A stretch of 64,000 bases of DNA from Naumannella halotolerans (GTDB taxonomy: Bacteria; Actinomycetota; Actinomycetes; Propionibacteriales; Propionibacteriaceae). The stretch's first letter is position 1. Every line of letters starts with the position of its first letter. The stretch is taken from the NCBI RefSeq assembly GCF_004364645.1, contig NZ_SOAW01000002.1:496001-560000 (forward strand), written 5' to 3'. Under the pieces are notes generated by a model. It had not been told where the DNA came from and did no database searches. It saw nothing but the letters and a program-made list of their open reading frames with translations. Shown piece after piece: positions 7,753 through 17,309 of this stretch. Both the position numbers and the translations under genes were made by a program.

Positions 7753-10302
7753 ATGACTGCTGTCCTCCAGCGGCGTCCGCTGGCGATCGCTCTCACCGGC
7801 CTGCTGGCCTGTTCCTTCATCGCCGTTCCGGCTCAGGCCGATCCGGCGCAGAGGCTGTACCACCGGACCGCGACCTATCCGGTCCACCAGAACGCCCCGG
7901 CGGGGGAGGACCCGGGCACCGAGACGGTGGCCGAGATCAGCTCGGTCAGTGAGGACGGCCGGACGCTGGTCTACACCGACGCCACCGCGAAGCGGATCGG
8001 TTTCCTCGACATCACCGATCCCGCAGCACCGCAGGGGCTGGGCACCTTGTCCCTGGCCGACCTCGGGCACGCCGATGACCAGCCGACCTCGGTCGCGGTG
8101 CACGGCGACTATGTGCTGGTGGTGATCGACGAGACCGGTGGCGACTTCACCGACCCGCAGGGCCGGGTCGACGTGGTACGGCTGTCCGATCGCACGCCGG
8201 TCGCCAGCATCGACCTGCAGGGTCAGCCGGACAGCATCGCCATCTCCCCCGACGGCGCCTGGGCGGCGATCGCGATCGAGAACCAGCGCGACGAGGAGGC
8301 GACCCCCGACGGTGGTGAGGAGGGTGACCTGCCGCAGCTGCCGGCCGGGTTCGTGCAGACGATCGAACTGGGCGGCGACCCGACGGACTGGTCGGCGGTC
8401 CCCGTACCGCTGACCGCCGACGACGGCAGCGCACTGCCCGAGCTGGCCGACCTCAACACCCCCACCGACCCCGAACCCGAGTACGTCACCTTCAACGAGG
8501 ACAACCAGCTCGCGGTCACCCTGCAGGAGAACAACGGTGTGGTCGTGATCGACTTCCCCCGCCGGGAGATCAGCAGCGCCTTCAGCGCCGGTACGGTCAG
8601 CGTCGACGGCATCGACACCGTCAACGACGGCCGGATCGACCAGACCGGATCGATCACCGACGTGCCCCGCGAACCCGATGCCATCGGCTGGGTCGGCAAT
8701 GATCAGCTCGTCACCGCCAATGAGGGTGACTGGCTCGGCGGCAGCCGGGGCTGGACGGTCTTCGGTGCCGGCACCGGTGAGGTGACCTGGGATGCCGGCA
8801 ACAGTTTCGAGCAGTTGGCCGTCCGGTACGGATTGCACCTGGAGGATCGCGCGGACAAGAAGGGACCGGAACCCGAAGGTCTGGCGATCACCGAGATCGA
8901 CGGTGTACCGCATGCCCTGGTCGCCAGCGAGCGCAGCAACTTCGTCGCGGTCTACGACCTCACCGACCCTGCCTCCCCGCAGTTCCGGCAGCTCCTGTTC
9001 GCCACCAACGGGCCGGAGGGCATCCTGCCGATCCCCGGACGGGACCTGCTGGCGGTCTCCAGCGAGGTCGACGAGGCCGATAATGCGATCCGGGCATCGG
9101 TCAGTCTGTACGAGCTCGGCGAGGGACCGGACAGTCAGCCGAGCATCGTCTCGGCCGATGACGCGCAGGGATCGCCGATCGGCTGGTCCGCGCTGGGTGC
9201 GCTGAGTGCCGACCCGGGGGATCCGGAGCGCCTCTACGCCGCGGCCGACAGTGCGCTCTCACCGGCCACGGTCTTCGGTATCGACGTCACCCAGAACCCG
9301 GCGGTGATCGACTCCTCCTTGCAGGTCACCGAGGACGGCGACTCGGTCGACCTGGACATCGAAGGCCTGTGGGCGCGTCCCGAGGGAGGCTTCTGGCTGG
9401 CCGACGAGGGCGAGACCGGTGCCGAGAACGCGTTGATCCGTACCGATGCCGAGGGCGCGATCCTCGATCGGGTCGGACTGCCCGGTGAGGTCGCCGACCA
9501 TCTCGGTTCGCAGGGGCTGGAGGGCGTCACCGGCAACGTCGAGGACGGGCACGAGGTGCTCTACGTCGCGGTGCAGCGGCCGCTGGTCGACGATCCCGGG
9601 GCCGAGGAGCCGAGTCTCGGGGAGGATGGCAACCACTCCCGGATCGGTCGTTACGACGTGACCACCGGGCAGTGGAGCTGGTTGTTGTACCCGCTGGAGG
9701 AGACCGACACCGCGGGTGACTGGATCGGGGTCTCCGAGATCACGATGATCGACGACGACACCGTCGCGGTGATCGAACGGGACAAGCTGAACGGCCCGCA
9801 GGCGAAGATCAAACGCATCTATGCCGTCGAGGTTCCCGAGTCGGCCGGTGAGGGGACGGCGGTACCGGTGGAGAAGACCCTGGCCCATGACGTCCTGCCC
9901 GATCTGCAGGCGACCAACGGCTGGGTGCAGGAGAAGTTGGAGGGGTTGACGATCGGCGCGGACGGTGACGTCCGGGTCGTCACCGACAACGATGCGACCG
10001 ACGGCGCCTCGGGCGAGACGGTGTTGCTGAACCTGGGGTCAGCCACGGAGATGTTCGGTAGCGAACCGACGCCGAAGCCCACGACTGAGCCGAGTCCCAG
10101 CGAGGAACCGAGCCCGACCGGGGACCCGGGTCCCACTCGCGAGCCGAGCTCGCCCAGCCTGTCCGGTGGATCGACCTCGACCGCCGCACCGGGTGGTTCG
10201 TTGGCCGACACCGGTGCAGCACTGGGCCCGGTGGCGCTGATCGTCGCGGTCGTGTTGACGCTCGCCGGTGGTGGTGTGCTGCTGTTGCGTCGACGTGGCT
10301 GA
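7753..10302 (+). CDS. Secreted, sortase-anchored phytase/esterase-like beta-propeller protein
   Basis: An 849-residue exported protein. A signal peptide (residues 1-30) ends near AQADP. A beta-propeller-like N-terminal half (SVAVHGDYVLVVID, SIAISPDGAWAAIAIEN) and a second half of the 'esterase-like activity of phytase' type (EGLWARPEGGFWLADEGE, HSRIGRYDVTTGQWSW) follow. A proline/serine/threonine-rich linker at about residues 773-815 leads to a wall-sorting signal: LADTG, a hydrophobic helix and RRRG. LADTG fits the LAxTG motif of class E sortases rather than LPxTG. The likely role is a cell-surface phosphoesterase or nutrient-scavenging enzyme. No sortase gene is in the window. Confidence 0.75.
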   Translation: MTAVLQRRPLAIALTGLLACSFIAVPAQADPAQRLYHRTATYPVHQNAPAGEDPGTETVAEISSVSEDGRTLVYTDATAKRIGFLDITDPAAPQGLGTLSLADLGHADDQPTSVAVHGDYVLVVIDETGGDFTDPQGRVDVVRLSDRTPVASIDLQGQPDSIAISPDGAWAAIAIENQRDEEATPDGGEEGDLPQLPAGFVQTIELGGDPTDWSAVPVPLTADDGSALPELADLNTPTDPEPEYVTFNEDNQLAVTLQENNGVVVIDFPRREISSAFSAGTVSVDGIDTVNDGRIDQTGSITDVPREPDAIGWVGNDQLVTANEGDWLGGSRGWTVFGAGTGEVTWDAGNSFEQLAVRYGLHLEDRADKKGPEPEGLAITEIDGVPHALVASERSNFVAVYDLTDPASPQFRQLLFATNGPEGILPIPGRDLLAVSSEVDEADNAIRASVSLYELGEGPDSQPSIVSADDAQGSPIGWSALGALSADPGDPERLYAAADSALSPATVFGIDVTQNPAVIDSSLQVTEDGDSVDLDIEGLWARPEGGFWLADEGETGAENALIRTDAEGAILDRVGLPGEVADHLGSQGLEGVTGNVEDGHEVLYVAVQRPLVDDPGAEEPSLGEDGNHSRIGRYDVTTGQWSWLLYPLEETDTAGDWIGVSEITMIDDDTVAVIERDKLNGPQAKIKRIYAVEVPESAGEGTAVPVEKTLAHDVLPDLQATNGWVQEKLEGLTIGADGDVRVVTDNDATDGASGETVLLNLGSATEMFGSEPTPKPTTEPSPSEEPSPTGDPGPTREPSSPSLSGGSTSTAAPGGSLADTGAALGPVALIVAVVLTLAGGGVLLLRRRG

Positions 10303-10347
10303 TCGGCTCGGCGACCGCAGCTGCGTCGGGGCGCTAATCTCGGGCAC

Positions 10348-10713
10348 ATGAATGCAGCCGGGAGTGCACAGGCGCAGCCAGTGAAGGTCGCCGAGATCGA
10401 TGACGTCGAACCCGGTTCGACGATGCTGATCGAGGCGGCGGTGGCGGGTACCGAGGACGACATCGCCCTGATCCGGGATGAGGACGGTACGTACTACGCG
10501 CTGGACGACACCTGCAGCCACGAGGTCGCCTCGCTGTCCGACGGCTGGGTGGAGGAGGGGGCGATCGAGTGTCCGATGCACGCCTCCCAGTTCAATCTGA
10601 AGACCGGGTGGCCGATGTGCCTGCCGGCGACCAAGCCCGTGCGTACCCATGCGGTGGAGATCCGGGACGCAGAGGTATGGCTGGTGCCCTCCCTGGATTC
10701 ACCCGCTTCCTGA
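10348..10713 (+). CDS. Rieske [2Fe-2S] ferredoxin
   Basis: A small soluble iron-sulfur protein of 121 residues. The cluster ligands are clear: CSH (residues 55-57, within DDTCSHEVASL) and CPMH (residues 76-79, within IECPMHASQF), the Cys-x-His and Cys-x-x-His pairs of Rieske centres. It resembles the ferredoxin subunits of non-heme oxygenase systems and the standalone Rieske proteins of actinobacteria. TAATCT at 10335-10340 precedes the ATG by 7 nt. No oxygenase alpha subunit is nearby, so its electron acceptor is unknown. Confidence 0.9.
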   Translation: MNAAGSAQAQPVKVAEIDDVEPGSTMLIEAAVAGTEDDIALIRDEDGTYYALDDTCSHEVASLSDGWVEEGAIECPMHASQFNLKTGWPMCLPATKPVRTHAVEIRDAEVWLVPSLDSPAS

Positions 10714-10885
10714 GAGCCTCTCAGCAACAGTCTCACGGCAGGCGTCATCGGCGACGCGAACGTGTGGGGAACCTGTGTGTTACCTCTGTCTCCTCGCCAT
10801 GTTCCTCAGGAAGATTTCAGTTTCCGGGGATTGATGTTTAAACTCGCTCAGGAACTGGCAGAGAGCTGTAAGCAGGAGCCCCATC

Positions 10886-12007
10886 TTGAGCAATGCACCA
10901 CGACGTCGCCTGGACGCCGCCGAGCACACCGAGTCCGCCGCTGAGGCGGTTCCGGCGCGCCGCGCCGCCGACCCGACGCCCTCGTTCTTCGAGGGCGTGA
11001 AGGCGAAGCTGACTTCCCCCTTCGGTCGCATGTCCCCGCAGTTCGGCCGGCAGGTCGTCCGGATCACCGTGCCGGCGGTCGCCGCCCTGGCGCTGGCCGG
11101 GACCGTCGGCGGTGGCGCCGCGCTACGCAGCGGTGCCCTGACCGCCGAACCGGCTGCACCGGTCGTCGCGGAGCGGATGGTGGGCGATCAGGTCTCCCGC
11201 AGCGACGAGCGTCCGGAGATCTCGCCGAGCCCGTCTGCGGAGCCCTCGGCCGAGGAGTCGGCGGACTCCCTGCCCACCCCGGAGAAGGTGGAGCCGGTCG
11301 CTGCCAAGGCAGAGGTTGCGAAGCCGAAGGCCAGCGGCACCCGGTACGCCACCACGGCGATCAATGTCCGTTCCGAGCCGAACACCGACTCCAAGACCGT
11401 CGGGTCGCTGGATGCCGGTGAGAAGGTCTCGATCACCGACACCGACAAGGGGGGTTGGCAGCAGATCATCCTCTCCGACGAGGCGCGGTGGGTGAAGGCG
11501 GAGTATCTGAGCAAGGACAAGCCCGAGACCGAATCGGAGTCCGACTCCTCGGGTTCCTCGGGCGGCTCGTCCTCGGGATCCTCGTCCTCCGGGTCGTCGG
11601 CCGGTTCCTCGAACTCGGGGTCCGGCTCCGGGTCGTCCTCGGCCGGCACCGGCGGTAGCTGTGACCGCAATCTCGGTTCGAAGTCGGGCCTGGGTTCGGC
11701 GGCTTCCAAGACCTGGGATGCGGTCTGCGCGAACTTCCCGAACGTCTCCACCATCGGCGGCACCCGCGGCGGCAGCGGCAGCTACCACAACTCGGGCCAG
11801 GCCATCGATGTCATGACCAGTGGTGAGGCCGGCTGGGAGATCGCCAACTGGGCGCGGTCCAATGCCTCCAGCCTCGGCGTCACAGAGGTGATCTACTCGC
11901 AGAAGATCTGGACCACCCAGCGCAGCGGCGAGGGGTGGCGGTCGATGAGCGATCGCGGCAGCAGCACCGCGAACCACTTCGACCACGTGCACATCTCGAC
12001 CAAGTGA
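10886..12007 (+). CDS. Secreted SH3-domain protein with C-terminal VldE/ARB_07466-like domain
   Basis: 373 residues. A cytoplasmic N-terminus, then one signal-anchor helix (about residues 50-72), then an acidic proline-rich linker. A bacterial SH3 domain covers residues ~150-205 (TAINVRSEPNTDSKTVGSL; a peptidoglycan-binding fold), followed by a serine/glycine low-complexity stretch. The C-terminal ~115 residues begin CDRNLGSKSGLG and contain SYHNSGQAIDVM and HFDHVHIS, histidine/aspartate motifs like those of metal-dependent D,D-peptidase-fold wall proteins. A cell-wall hydrolase or remodelling role is inferred. Start TTG at 10886 is preceded by AGGAG at good spacing. A strong terminator follows. 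Confidence 0.75.
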   Translation: MSNAPRRRLDAAEHTESAAEAVPARRAADPTPSFFEGVKAKLTSPFGRMSPQFGRQVVRITVPAVAALALAGTVGGGAALRSGALTAEPAAPVVAERMVGDQVSRSDERPEISPSPSAEPSAEESADSLPTPEKVEPVAAKAEVAKPKASGTRYATTAINVRSEPNTDSKTVGSLDAGEKVSITDTDKGGWQQIILSDEARWVKAEYLSKDKPETESESDSSGSSGGSSSGSSSSGSSAGSSNSGSGSGSSSAGTGGSCDRNLGSKSGLGSAASKTWDAVCANFPNVSTIGGTRGGSGSYHNSGQAIDVMTSGEAGWEIANWARSNASSLGVTEVIYSQKIWTTQRSGEGWRSMSDRGSSTANHFDHVHISTK

Positions 12008-12029
12008 GGCGCTGAGCGCCGATCCGGTC

Positions 12030-12076
12030 GAAGGGGCCGGGGTCGCACTCCACGAGGGTGCGGCCCCGGCCCTTCT
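12030..12076 (+). terminator. GC-rich hairpin terminator after the SH3 gene
   Basis: A long stem of about 18 bp (arms 12030-12048 and 12058-12075, one bulge) directly follows the stop codon at 12007. There is no long T tract, as is common for actinobacterial terminators. Confidence 0.75.
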
Positions 12077-12110
12077 CCGTACCTTGACACCGGTGAGGCG
12101 GGTGTCTGGA

Positions 12111-12146
12111 CAAACAAAACGGCCCCGGTCACAAGGACAGGGGCCA
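12111..12146 (-). terminator. Intrinsic terminator of the 47-residue small gene
   Basis: Reading the minus strand after the small gene's stop (12171), GGCCCC and GGGGCC pair across a 13-nt loop and are followed by GTTTTGTTTG. This stem plus T-rich tail is a textbook terminator and supports transcription of the small gene. Confidence 0.7.
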
Positions 12147-12170
12147 GGTTCGTTCGTTCAGCGGGCCAGA

Positions 12171-12314
12171 TCAGATGTTTCCGCGGCGCTGAGCGATGAT
12201 CAGCAACTCGTCGCGCATCGCGGGAGTGGCTGCGTTGTTGATCGCGCGGTTCAGGGCGCGACGGGCACGGGCGGCCTCGCGGCGGGCGCGGAGGTTGGTG
12301 GTGATCGACGACAT
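12171..12314 (-). CDS. Small basic hypothetical protein, 47 residues
   Basis: Too short for usual gene-calling cutoffs. The product runs from MSSITTNLRARREAARARR to LLIIAQRRGNI: basic, probably helical, with an arginine-rich N-terminal half. Support comes from three signs: a good ribosome binding site GGAAGGA about 11 nt before the ATG, its own terminator downstream, and an AT-rich promoter-like region upstream (12330-12480) that contrasts with its surroundings. I do not recognise a function. A nucleic-acid or ribosome-associated role is only a guess from the charge. Confidence 0.65.
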   Translation of the reverse strand: MSSITTNLRARREAARARRALNRAINNAATPAMRDELLIIAQRRGNI

Positions 12315-12509
12315 GGTGACTCACGTCCTTCCGGGGTGTGATTGGTGGCTGTGCTGGCGAACTGCCTCGGTCGCTCATCACTGGAACATCTAAAGGATAC
12401 GTGATTATTCCCGGGAAGATCTAACTGGATCTGGTCGTGAGACGACCATATTCATGAGATCTATCCCACATGGCCGGGAAATATCCTGTTTCAGGGGTGT
12501 GGGTCACCG
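12315..12509. promoter_or_regulatory. AT-rich control region between small gene and dgt
   Basis: About 195 bp, unusually AT-rich for this genome. It holds a hairpin GGTCGT-GAG-ACGACC (12433-12447) and the palindrome TTCCCGGGAA near 12408. It most likely carries the promoter and control sites of the small gene. No specific regulator motif is recognised. Confidence 0.35.
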
Positions 12510-14042
12510 TCAGAGCGCTCCACCGGTCCACAACTGGCCACTGCCGCCGGTCAGCCGTGATGCCTGGGCGACCGCCTGGGCATCGGTCAAGGAGGCGACG
12601 AAGTCGATGATCCCGCGCCCCCGAGCCATCCGGGCGACCTCCACCTCACCGGCCTGACCGGACAACAACTCGGGCCGCTCCCGGCTCACCCGTCGGTAAC
12701 CCCGCTCGGCGGTCTCCACCAGATCCTGCAGCCGGCGCGGGGCCCGGGCCACCTCATGGCGATCCGACAACCAATCGTCGAAGGCGCGGACCAAGGTGGC
12801 GATCACCGAGGCCTGTCCGCGCTGCTGCATCGCCAGATCCGGGCGGTGCAGGACGAACTGCTGGTGGACGAACTTCAGTATCTGGACCTGATGCCAGCCG
12901 ACCGGTTCCAAAGTGATCGCCGAGGCTCGTACCGGGGGGTCGGGCAGCAACCGCACCGCTGAGATCAGGTCGTCGATCCAGGTGGTGGTGAAACCCGAGA
13001 GCACCCGTTCGGCTGCCATCGAACCGTCGAAGGGGTACGCCAGGACCGTGTCCACGAAACCGTGTTTCACTTCCAGCACGGCCTGCCGGAAGGTCTCGTC
13101 GTCGAAGATCCAGCCGTCGCGGTCGGCCAGCCGGCGGCGAAGCGACTCCAACCCGATCCCCGGGCCGCGCCGGGAGGACAGCTCGGCTGCGGTCAGTGCG
13201 GGCAGTTCCCGATCCTCCAGCCAGCTGCTGAACTCCGCCGCGATCGGGGAGTGCTGCAGGACACCGGAACGGTGGAAATCCTCCAGGTCGTGGATCGAGT
13301 AGGCGATGTCATCGGCCAGATCCATCGCCGAGCACTCCAAGCTCTGGCGTCCCGGTGCCAGGCCCATCGCCTCCACCACATCGATCAGCTCGGCCAGATC
13401 GGTGGTGTAGGCACCGAACTTCGCCGAGCCGTCCTCACCCGGCCGGTGCGCGGCACCCCGTGGACGTTCCCGCCAGGTCGAGGGATGCGGAGAGGGGTAG
13501 TGATCCCTGCCCCACGGGTACTTGAGTACCGCCGCCCGGGTGGCAGTCGTCAGGTTCAGTCCCTCGGTGCCCGGGCCGTGCACTTCCAGCTCGGTCAGCA
13601 ACCGCCAGGTCTGCGCATTGCCCTCGAAACCGTCGGCCAGACCGAACTGTTCGCGCCCGATCCGGTCCAGCACCTGTTCCCCCAGGTGCCCGAACGGCGG
13701 ATGGCCGAGGTCGTGGGCGACCGCACCGGCCTGGGCGACCACATGGTCCAGCCCGCCGAGCCGGTCGATCAGCGCAGGCTCGGCCGAGCGCAACAACCCC
13801 ACCGAGATCGCCCGGGCAACCGCGGTGACCTTGATCGAATGGCTCAGCCGGTTGTGCACCACACCGGGAGTGGCATCGGCACTCACCACCTGGGTGACCT
13901 CGGCGAGCCGGGCGAAGCTGGGCGCGAACCGGATGCGTTCCAGATCCACCCGGAACTCCGACTCGGTCCCCGGGGTCAGCGGCTTCCAATGGTTCGACTC
14001 CGCCCGAGCCCGTTGCAGGCGCCTCTGTGCCGGAACACTCAT
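12510..14042 (-). CDS. dgt: Deoxyguanosinetriphosphate triphosphohydrolase-like protein
   Basis: An HD-superfamily dNTPase of 510 residues, expected to split dGTP (or other dNTPs) into the nucleoside and triphosphate to tune dNTP pools. Metal-binding HD motifs are visible: [10 protein letters not shown] (residues ~63-72) and [14 protein letters not shown] (~110-123). A later aspartate block [15 protein letters not shown] completes the site. The ATG at 14042 begins [22 protein letters not shown] 7 nt upstream on the minus strand supports a leaderless start. It is divergent from pgi with 66 bp between starts. Longer in-frame extensions cross the pgi promoter and are rejected. Confidence 0.9.
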   Translation of the reverse strand: MSVPAQRRLQRARAESNHWKPLTPGTESEFRVDLERIRFAPSFARLAEVTQVVSADATPGVVHNRLSHSIKVTAVARAISVGLLRSAEPALIDRLGGLDHVVAQAGAVAHDLGHPPFGHLGEQVLDRIGREQFGLADGFEGNAQTWRLLTELEVHGPGTEGLNLTTATRAAVLKYPWGRDHYPSPHPSTWRERPRGAAHRPGEDGSAKFGAYTTDLAELIDVVEAMGLAPGRQSLECSAMDLADDIAYSIHDLEDFHRSGVLQHSPIAAEFSSWLEDRELPALTAAELSSRRGPGIGLESLRRRLADRDGWIFDDETFRQAVLEVKHGFVDTVLAYPFDGSMAAERVLSGFTTTWIDDLISAVRLLPDPPVRASAITLEPVGWHQVQILKFVHQQFVLHRPDLAMQQRGQASVIATLVRAFDDWLSDRHEVARAPRRLQDLVETAERGYRRVSRERPELLSGQAGEVEVARMARGRGIIDFVASLTDAQAVAQASRLTGGSGQLWTGGAL

Positions 14043-14049
14043 GTCCGGC

Positions 14050-14101
14050 AGCGTACTGACCGCGGACAGGGGGTGCGGGCCGTGGTGCTGCGGACTAGCG
14101 T
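14050..14101. promoter_or_regulatory. Divergent leaderless promoters of dgt and pgi
   Basis: On the minus strand TACGCT (14055-14050) ends 7 nt before the dgt ATG. On the plus strand TAGCGT (14096-14101) ends 7 nt before the pgi ATG. Both fit a -10 element placing transcription start at or beside the start codon. Confidence 0.55.
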
Positions 14102-14108
14102 GGCTCCC

Positions 14109-15782
14109 ATGAGCGCACCGGTAGATCCCACAGCAGCCTCGGCCTGGTCCAGCCTTCGCCGGCTGGCGGACAGCTTCACCCCCGACCTGCGCGGCTGGTT
14201 CGACAGTGAACCCGAACGGGTCGACCTCTACACCTTCGACGCCGCCGACCTGCACGTGGACCTGTCGAAGTCCTACCTCACCGCCGAGGTGCTGGCGGCG
14301 CTGTTCGCGCTCGTCACCGACACCGACATCGTGTCCCGCCGCGACGCGATGTTCGCCGGGGACCGGATCAACGTCACCGAGGACCGGGCGGTGCTGCACA
14401 CCGCACTGCGGTTGCCGAAGGGTGCCGCCCTGGAGATCGACGGCCGCGACGTGGTGGCCGATGTGCACGCCGAGCTGGACAAGATGTACGCCTTCGCCGA
14501 CCAGGTACGCAGCGGCGAGTGGGTCGGTGCCAGCGGCAAGCGGATCGAGACCGTGGTGAATATCGGCATCGGCGGTTCCGACCTCGGTCCGGTGATGGTC
14601 TACGAGGCCCTGCTGCCGTACAAGCAGCAGGGATTGGAGTGCCGCTTCGTCTCGAACATCGATCCGACCGATCTGTGGGAGAAGACCCACGACCTGGATC
14701 CCGAGACCACCTTGTTCATCATCGCCTCGAAGACCTTCACCACCTTGGAGACGATGACCAATGCCCGGCTGGCCAAGAAATGGCTGCTCGACGGGCTGGC
14801 CGGAGCCGGGGTGATCAACGACGCCGAGCAGCAGGCCGAGGCGATCGCCAAGCACTTCGTCGCCGTCTCCACCGCTCTTGATCTTGTCGCCGACTTCGGT
14901 ATCGACCCGGCGAACGCCTTCGGCTTCTGGGACTGGGTGGGGGGCCGCTACTCGGTCGACTCGGTGATCGGTACGAGCGTCTGCGTGGCCATCGGCCCGG
15001 AGCGGTTCGCCGAGTTCCTCTCCGGTTTCCATGCGATCGACGAGCACTTCCGTACCACCGCGGTGGAGCAGAACGTACCGATGATCATGGGCCTGCTGAA
15101 CGTCTGGTACAACAACTTCCTGGACGCCCAGTCGCATGCGGTGCTGCCCTATGCGCAGTACCTGCACCGATTCCCGGCCTATCTGCAGCAGCTCACGATG
15201 GAGTCGAACGGCAAATCGGTGCGGTGGGATTCCAGCCCCGTCACCACCCAGACAGGCGAGGTGTTCTGGGGTGAGCCGGGTACGAACGGACAGCATGCCT
15301 TCTACCAGCTCCTGCACCAGGGGACGAAGCTGATCCCGGCCGACTTCATCGCGGTCGCCAACTCGGCGCATCCGCTGACCGATGGTGATGCCGATGTGCA
15401 TGACCTGCTGATGAGCAACTTCTTCGCCCAGACCGCGGCCTTGGCCTGGGGCAAGACCGAGGAAGAGGTACGGGCCGAGGGCACCGCGGAGGAGATCGTC
15501 GGCGCCCGGGTGTTCCCGGGCAACCGGCCGACCGCGGCGATCCTGGCCCCCGAACTGTCACCGAAGATCGTCGGTGAGCTGATCGCCCTTTATGAGCACA
15601 TCACCTTCGTCGAAGGTGCGATCTGGGGGATCGACTCCTTCGACCAGTGGGGTGTCGAACTGGGTAAGGTGCTGGCCAAGCAGTTGGCGCCGGCGGTCAG
15701 CGGGGACGAGGCGGCGCTGGAGCAGGCCGACCCGAGCACCCGCGCACAGATCGAGTGGTACCGCGCGCACCGAACGAGCTGA
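14109..15782 (+). CDS. pgi: Glucose-6-phosphate isomerase
   Basis: Interconverts glucose-6-phosphate and fructose-6-phosphate in glycolysis and gluconeogenesis. 557 residues, the usual length for the long bacterial form. Signatures: [20 protein letters not shown], the sugar-phosphate block [30 protein letters not shown], and [18 protein letters not shown] with the catalytic His. The ATG at 14109 is supported by the upstream TAGCGT hexamer. Single gene, convergent with an MFS gene across a strong hairpin. Confidence 0.96.
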   Translation: MSAPVDPTAASAWSSLRRLADSFTPDLRGWFDSEPERVDLYTFDAADLHVDLSKSYLTAEVLAALFALVTDTDIVSRRDAMFAGDRINVTEDRAVLHTALRLPKGAALEIDGRDVVADVHAELDKMYAFADQVRSGEWVGASGKRIETVVNIGIGGSDLGPVMVYEALLPYKQQGLECRFVSNIDPTDLWEKTHDLDPETTLFIIASKTFTTLETMTNARLAKKWLLDGLAGAGVINDAEQQAEAIAKHFVAVSTALDLVADFGIDPANAFGFWDWVGGRYSVDSVIGTSVCVAIGPERFAEFLSGFHAIDEHFRTTAVEQNVPMIMGLLNVWYNNFLDAQSHAVLPYAQYLHRFPAYLQQLTMESNGKSVRWDSSPVTTQTGEVFWGEPGTNGQHAFYQLLHQGTKLIPADFIAVANSAHPLTDGDADVHDLLMSNFFAQTAALAWGKTEEEVRAEGTAEEIVGARVFPGNRPTAAILAPELSPKIVGELIALYEHITFVEGAIWGIDSFDQWGVELGKVLAKQLAPAVSGDEAALEQADPSTRAQIEWYRAHRTS

Positions 15783-15821
15783 TCATGGAAACCGGGATCC
15801 GCTGACGGTCGAGGATGAGCA

Positions 15822-15848
15822 CCGGTCGGGCCCGTGGGGCCCGGCCGG
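15822..15848. terminator. Bidirectional hairpin between pgi and MFS gene
   Basis: Arms of 12 bp (CCGGTCGGGCCC and GGGCCCGGCCGG, 11 of 12 paired) around a 3-nt loop lie between two convergent genes. This should terminate both transcripts; no T tract is visible. Confidence 0.65.
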
Positions 15849-15852
15849 ATCG

Positions 15853-17133
15853 TCAGGTCCGGACCTCGGCGATGCTGCGCGGTGAGCGGGAGAAGATCAG
15901 GGCCGCGACCAGGCCGAGCAGCACCACTGCGCCGAGCAGGTTGACCCCGGCGTACCCCCAGACCGCCAGCACCGGCCCGGACAGGGCGGCCCCGATCGCG
16001 GCGATCAGGCTCATGGCCGAGTCCACGGCGCCCTGCAGGCGGATCCCCTGACTGCCCGTGGTGGCGCCGGCGATCATCGATGAGCCGCCGATCAGGCAGG
16101 CCGACCAGCCGAGCCCGAGCAGGCTCAGGGCAACCATCAGCTGCCATGGATTCCCGGCCCCGTGGTGGCCGGCGGATTCCGGTGCGGTGGCGCCGAGGAC
16201 GAAGGCGAGCACGAACATGATCGCGCCGAGCCCGATCACCCAGCGGGCTCCGATCCGGTCGGTGAGTGCGCCGAACAGGGGGCTCGCGGCATACATCCCG
16301 AGGATGTGGATGCTGATCACCAGGCCGACCAGGACCAGCGACATGCCCTGATGGTTCATGTGCACCGGGGTCATCACCATCACCGCGACCATCATCGCGT
16401 GCCCGGTGACGACGGCGACGATCCCGAGCCGGCTGCCCGGCTCGCGCAGGGCGGCTGTGAGGGCGCCGATGGTGTGGCCGCGGACCGGTGCGGCATCGGC
16501 GGGCCGGACCCGCGGCAGCCCGAACAACATCACCAGTGCGGCCAGGACGAAGACCACGGCCGAGATCAGGTACGGCCCGCCCGGCGCGACGATGCCGAGA
16601 CGCTCACCCAGATCACTGCCGGGTTGGGACAGGTTCGGTCCGATCACCGAGCCGACGGTGGTCGACCAGATCACCACCGACATCGCCGTGGCCCGCCGCT
16701 GGGGACGGGACAGTTCACCGGCGGCGTAGCGGGACTGCAACCCGGCGGCGGTCGCCGAGCCGAACAGCCCCATTCCGAGCAGGAGCAGCCAGAGCTGGCT
16801 GCCGAGGGTGGCGAGCAGCACCAGGACGGCACCGAGTGCCCCCAGTCCGAAACCGGCAGCAAGCCCGCCGCGGCGGCCGTACCGGCTGGCGAGGGTGGAC
16901 AGGGGCAGGGCGAGCAGTCCGGCACCGATGATCGAGGCGGTCTGGGCGCTGCCGGCTGCGGCGGCGGTACCGGCGACCTGTTCGGCGAGCACTCCGCCGA
17001 CCGCCACCCCGGAGGCGATACCGATCCCGGAGAGCAACTGCGCCACCACCAGCCAGGTCAGCGGCGCCCGGTGCGTACCCGCGTTCGGCGAATCCGGGGT
17101 GGCCGACGGCTCCGGTGACGGCTGGGCGGGCAT
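15853..17133 (-). CDS. Major facilitator superfamily transporter
   Basis: A 426-residue, 12-helix MFS protein. The N-terminal helix WLVVAQLLSGIGIASGVAVGG, the cytoplasmic loop LSTLASRYGRRGGLAAGF (MFS motif A-like, between helices 2 and 3), and a mid-loop around residue 210 define the fold. Substrate is not readable; drug or metabolite efflux is typical of this kind. The ATG at 17133 has a good ribosome binding site, GGAAGGAG. Monocistronic, divergent from mshA. Confidence 0.8.
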   Translation of the reverse strand: MPAQPSPEPSATPDSPNAGTHRAPLTWLVVAQLLSGIGIASGVAVGGVLAEQVAGTAAAAGSAQTASIIGAGLLALPLSTLASRYGRRGGLAAGFGLGALGAVLVLLATLGSQLWLLLLGMGLFGSATAAGLQSRYAAGELSRPQRRATAMSVVIWSTTVGSVIGPNLSQPGSDLGERLGIVAPGGPYLISAVVFVLAALVMLFGLPRVRPADAAPVRGHTIGALTAALREPGSRLGIVAVVTGHAMMVAVMVMTPVHMNHQGMSLVLVGLVISIHILGMYAASPLFGALTDRIGARWVIGLGAIMFVLAFVLGATAPESAGHHGAGNPWQLMVALSLLGLGWSACLIGGSSMIAGATTGSQGIRLQGAVDSAMSLIAAIGAALSGPVLAVWGYAGVNLLGAVVLLGLVAALIFSRSPRSIAEVRT

Positions 17134-17309
17134 CGGTCTCCTTCCGGGCCACAGGTGCTGCGGGCGGGCTCAGCCTACGAGGAAGCCGCCGACCGGTGCG
17201 TCCGGCGGCTGGCACCGGTCCGAAGGCACGGTCCGGTCGGCCCGAACAGGCCGTTGGCCACCGATCGGCCGGGACGGTCGATCACATGATCTGCGGCTAG
17301 GGTCGGTGC

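Noticed and set aside
10714-10885. Possible c-di-AMP (ydaO-type) riboswitch before the SH3 wall protein gene
   Set aside because: Wall-hydrolase genes in actinobacteria often have one, and GTGGGGAACC looked suggestive, but the other conserved blocks are not present in order.
12510-15401. A single long minus-strand frame covering dgt and the reverse of pgi
   Set aside because: High GC keeps many antisense frames open. The dgt protein begins at 14042, and the plus-strand pgi clearly occupies the rest.
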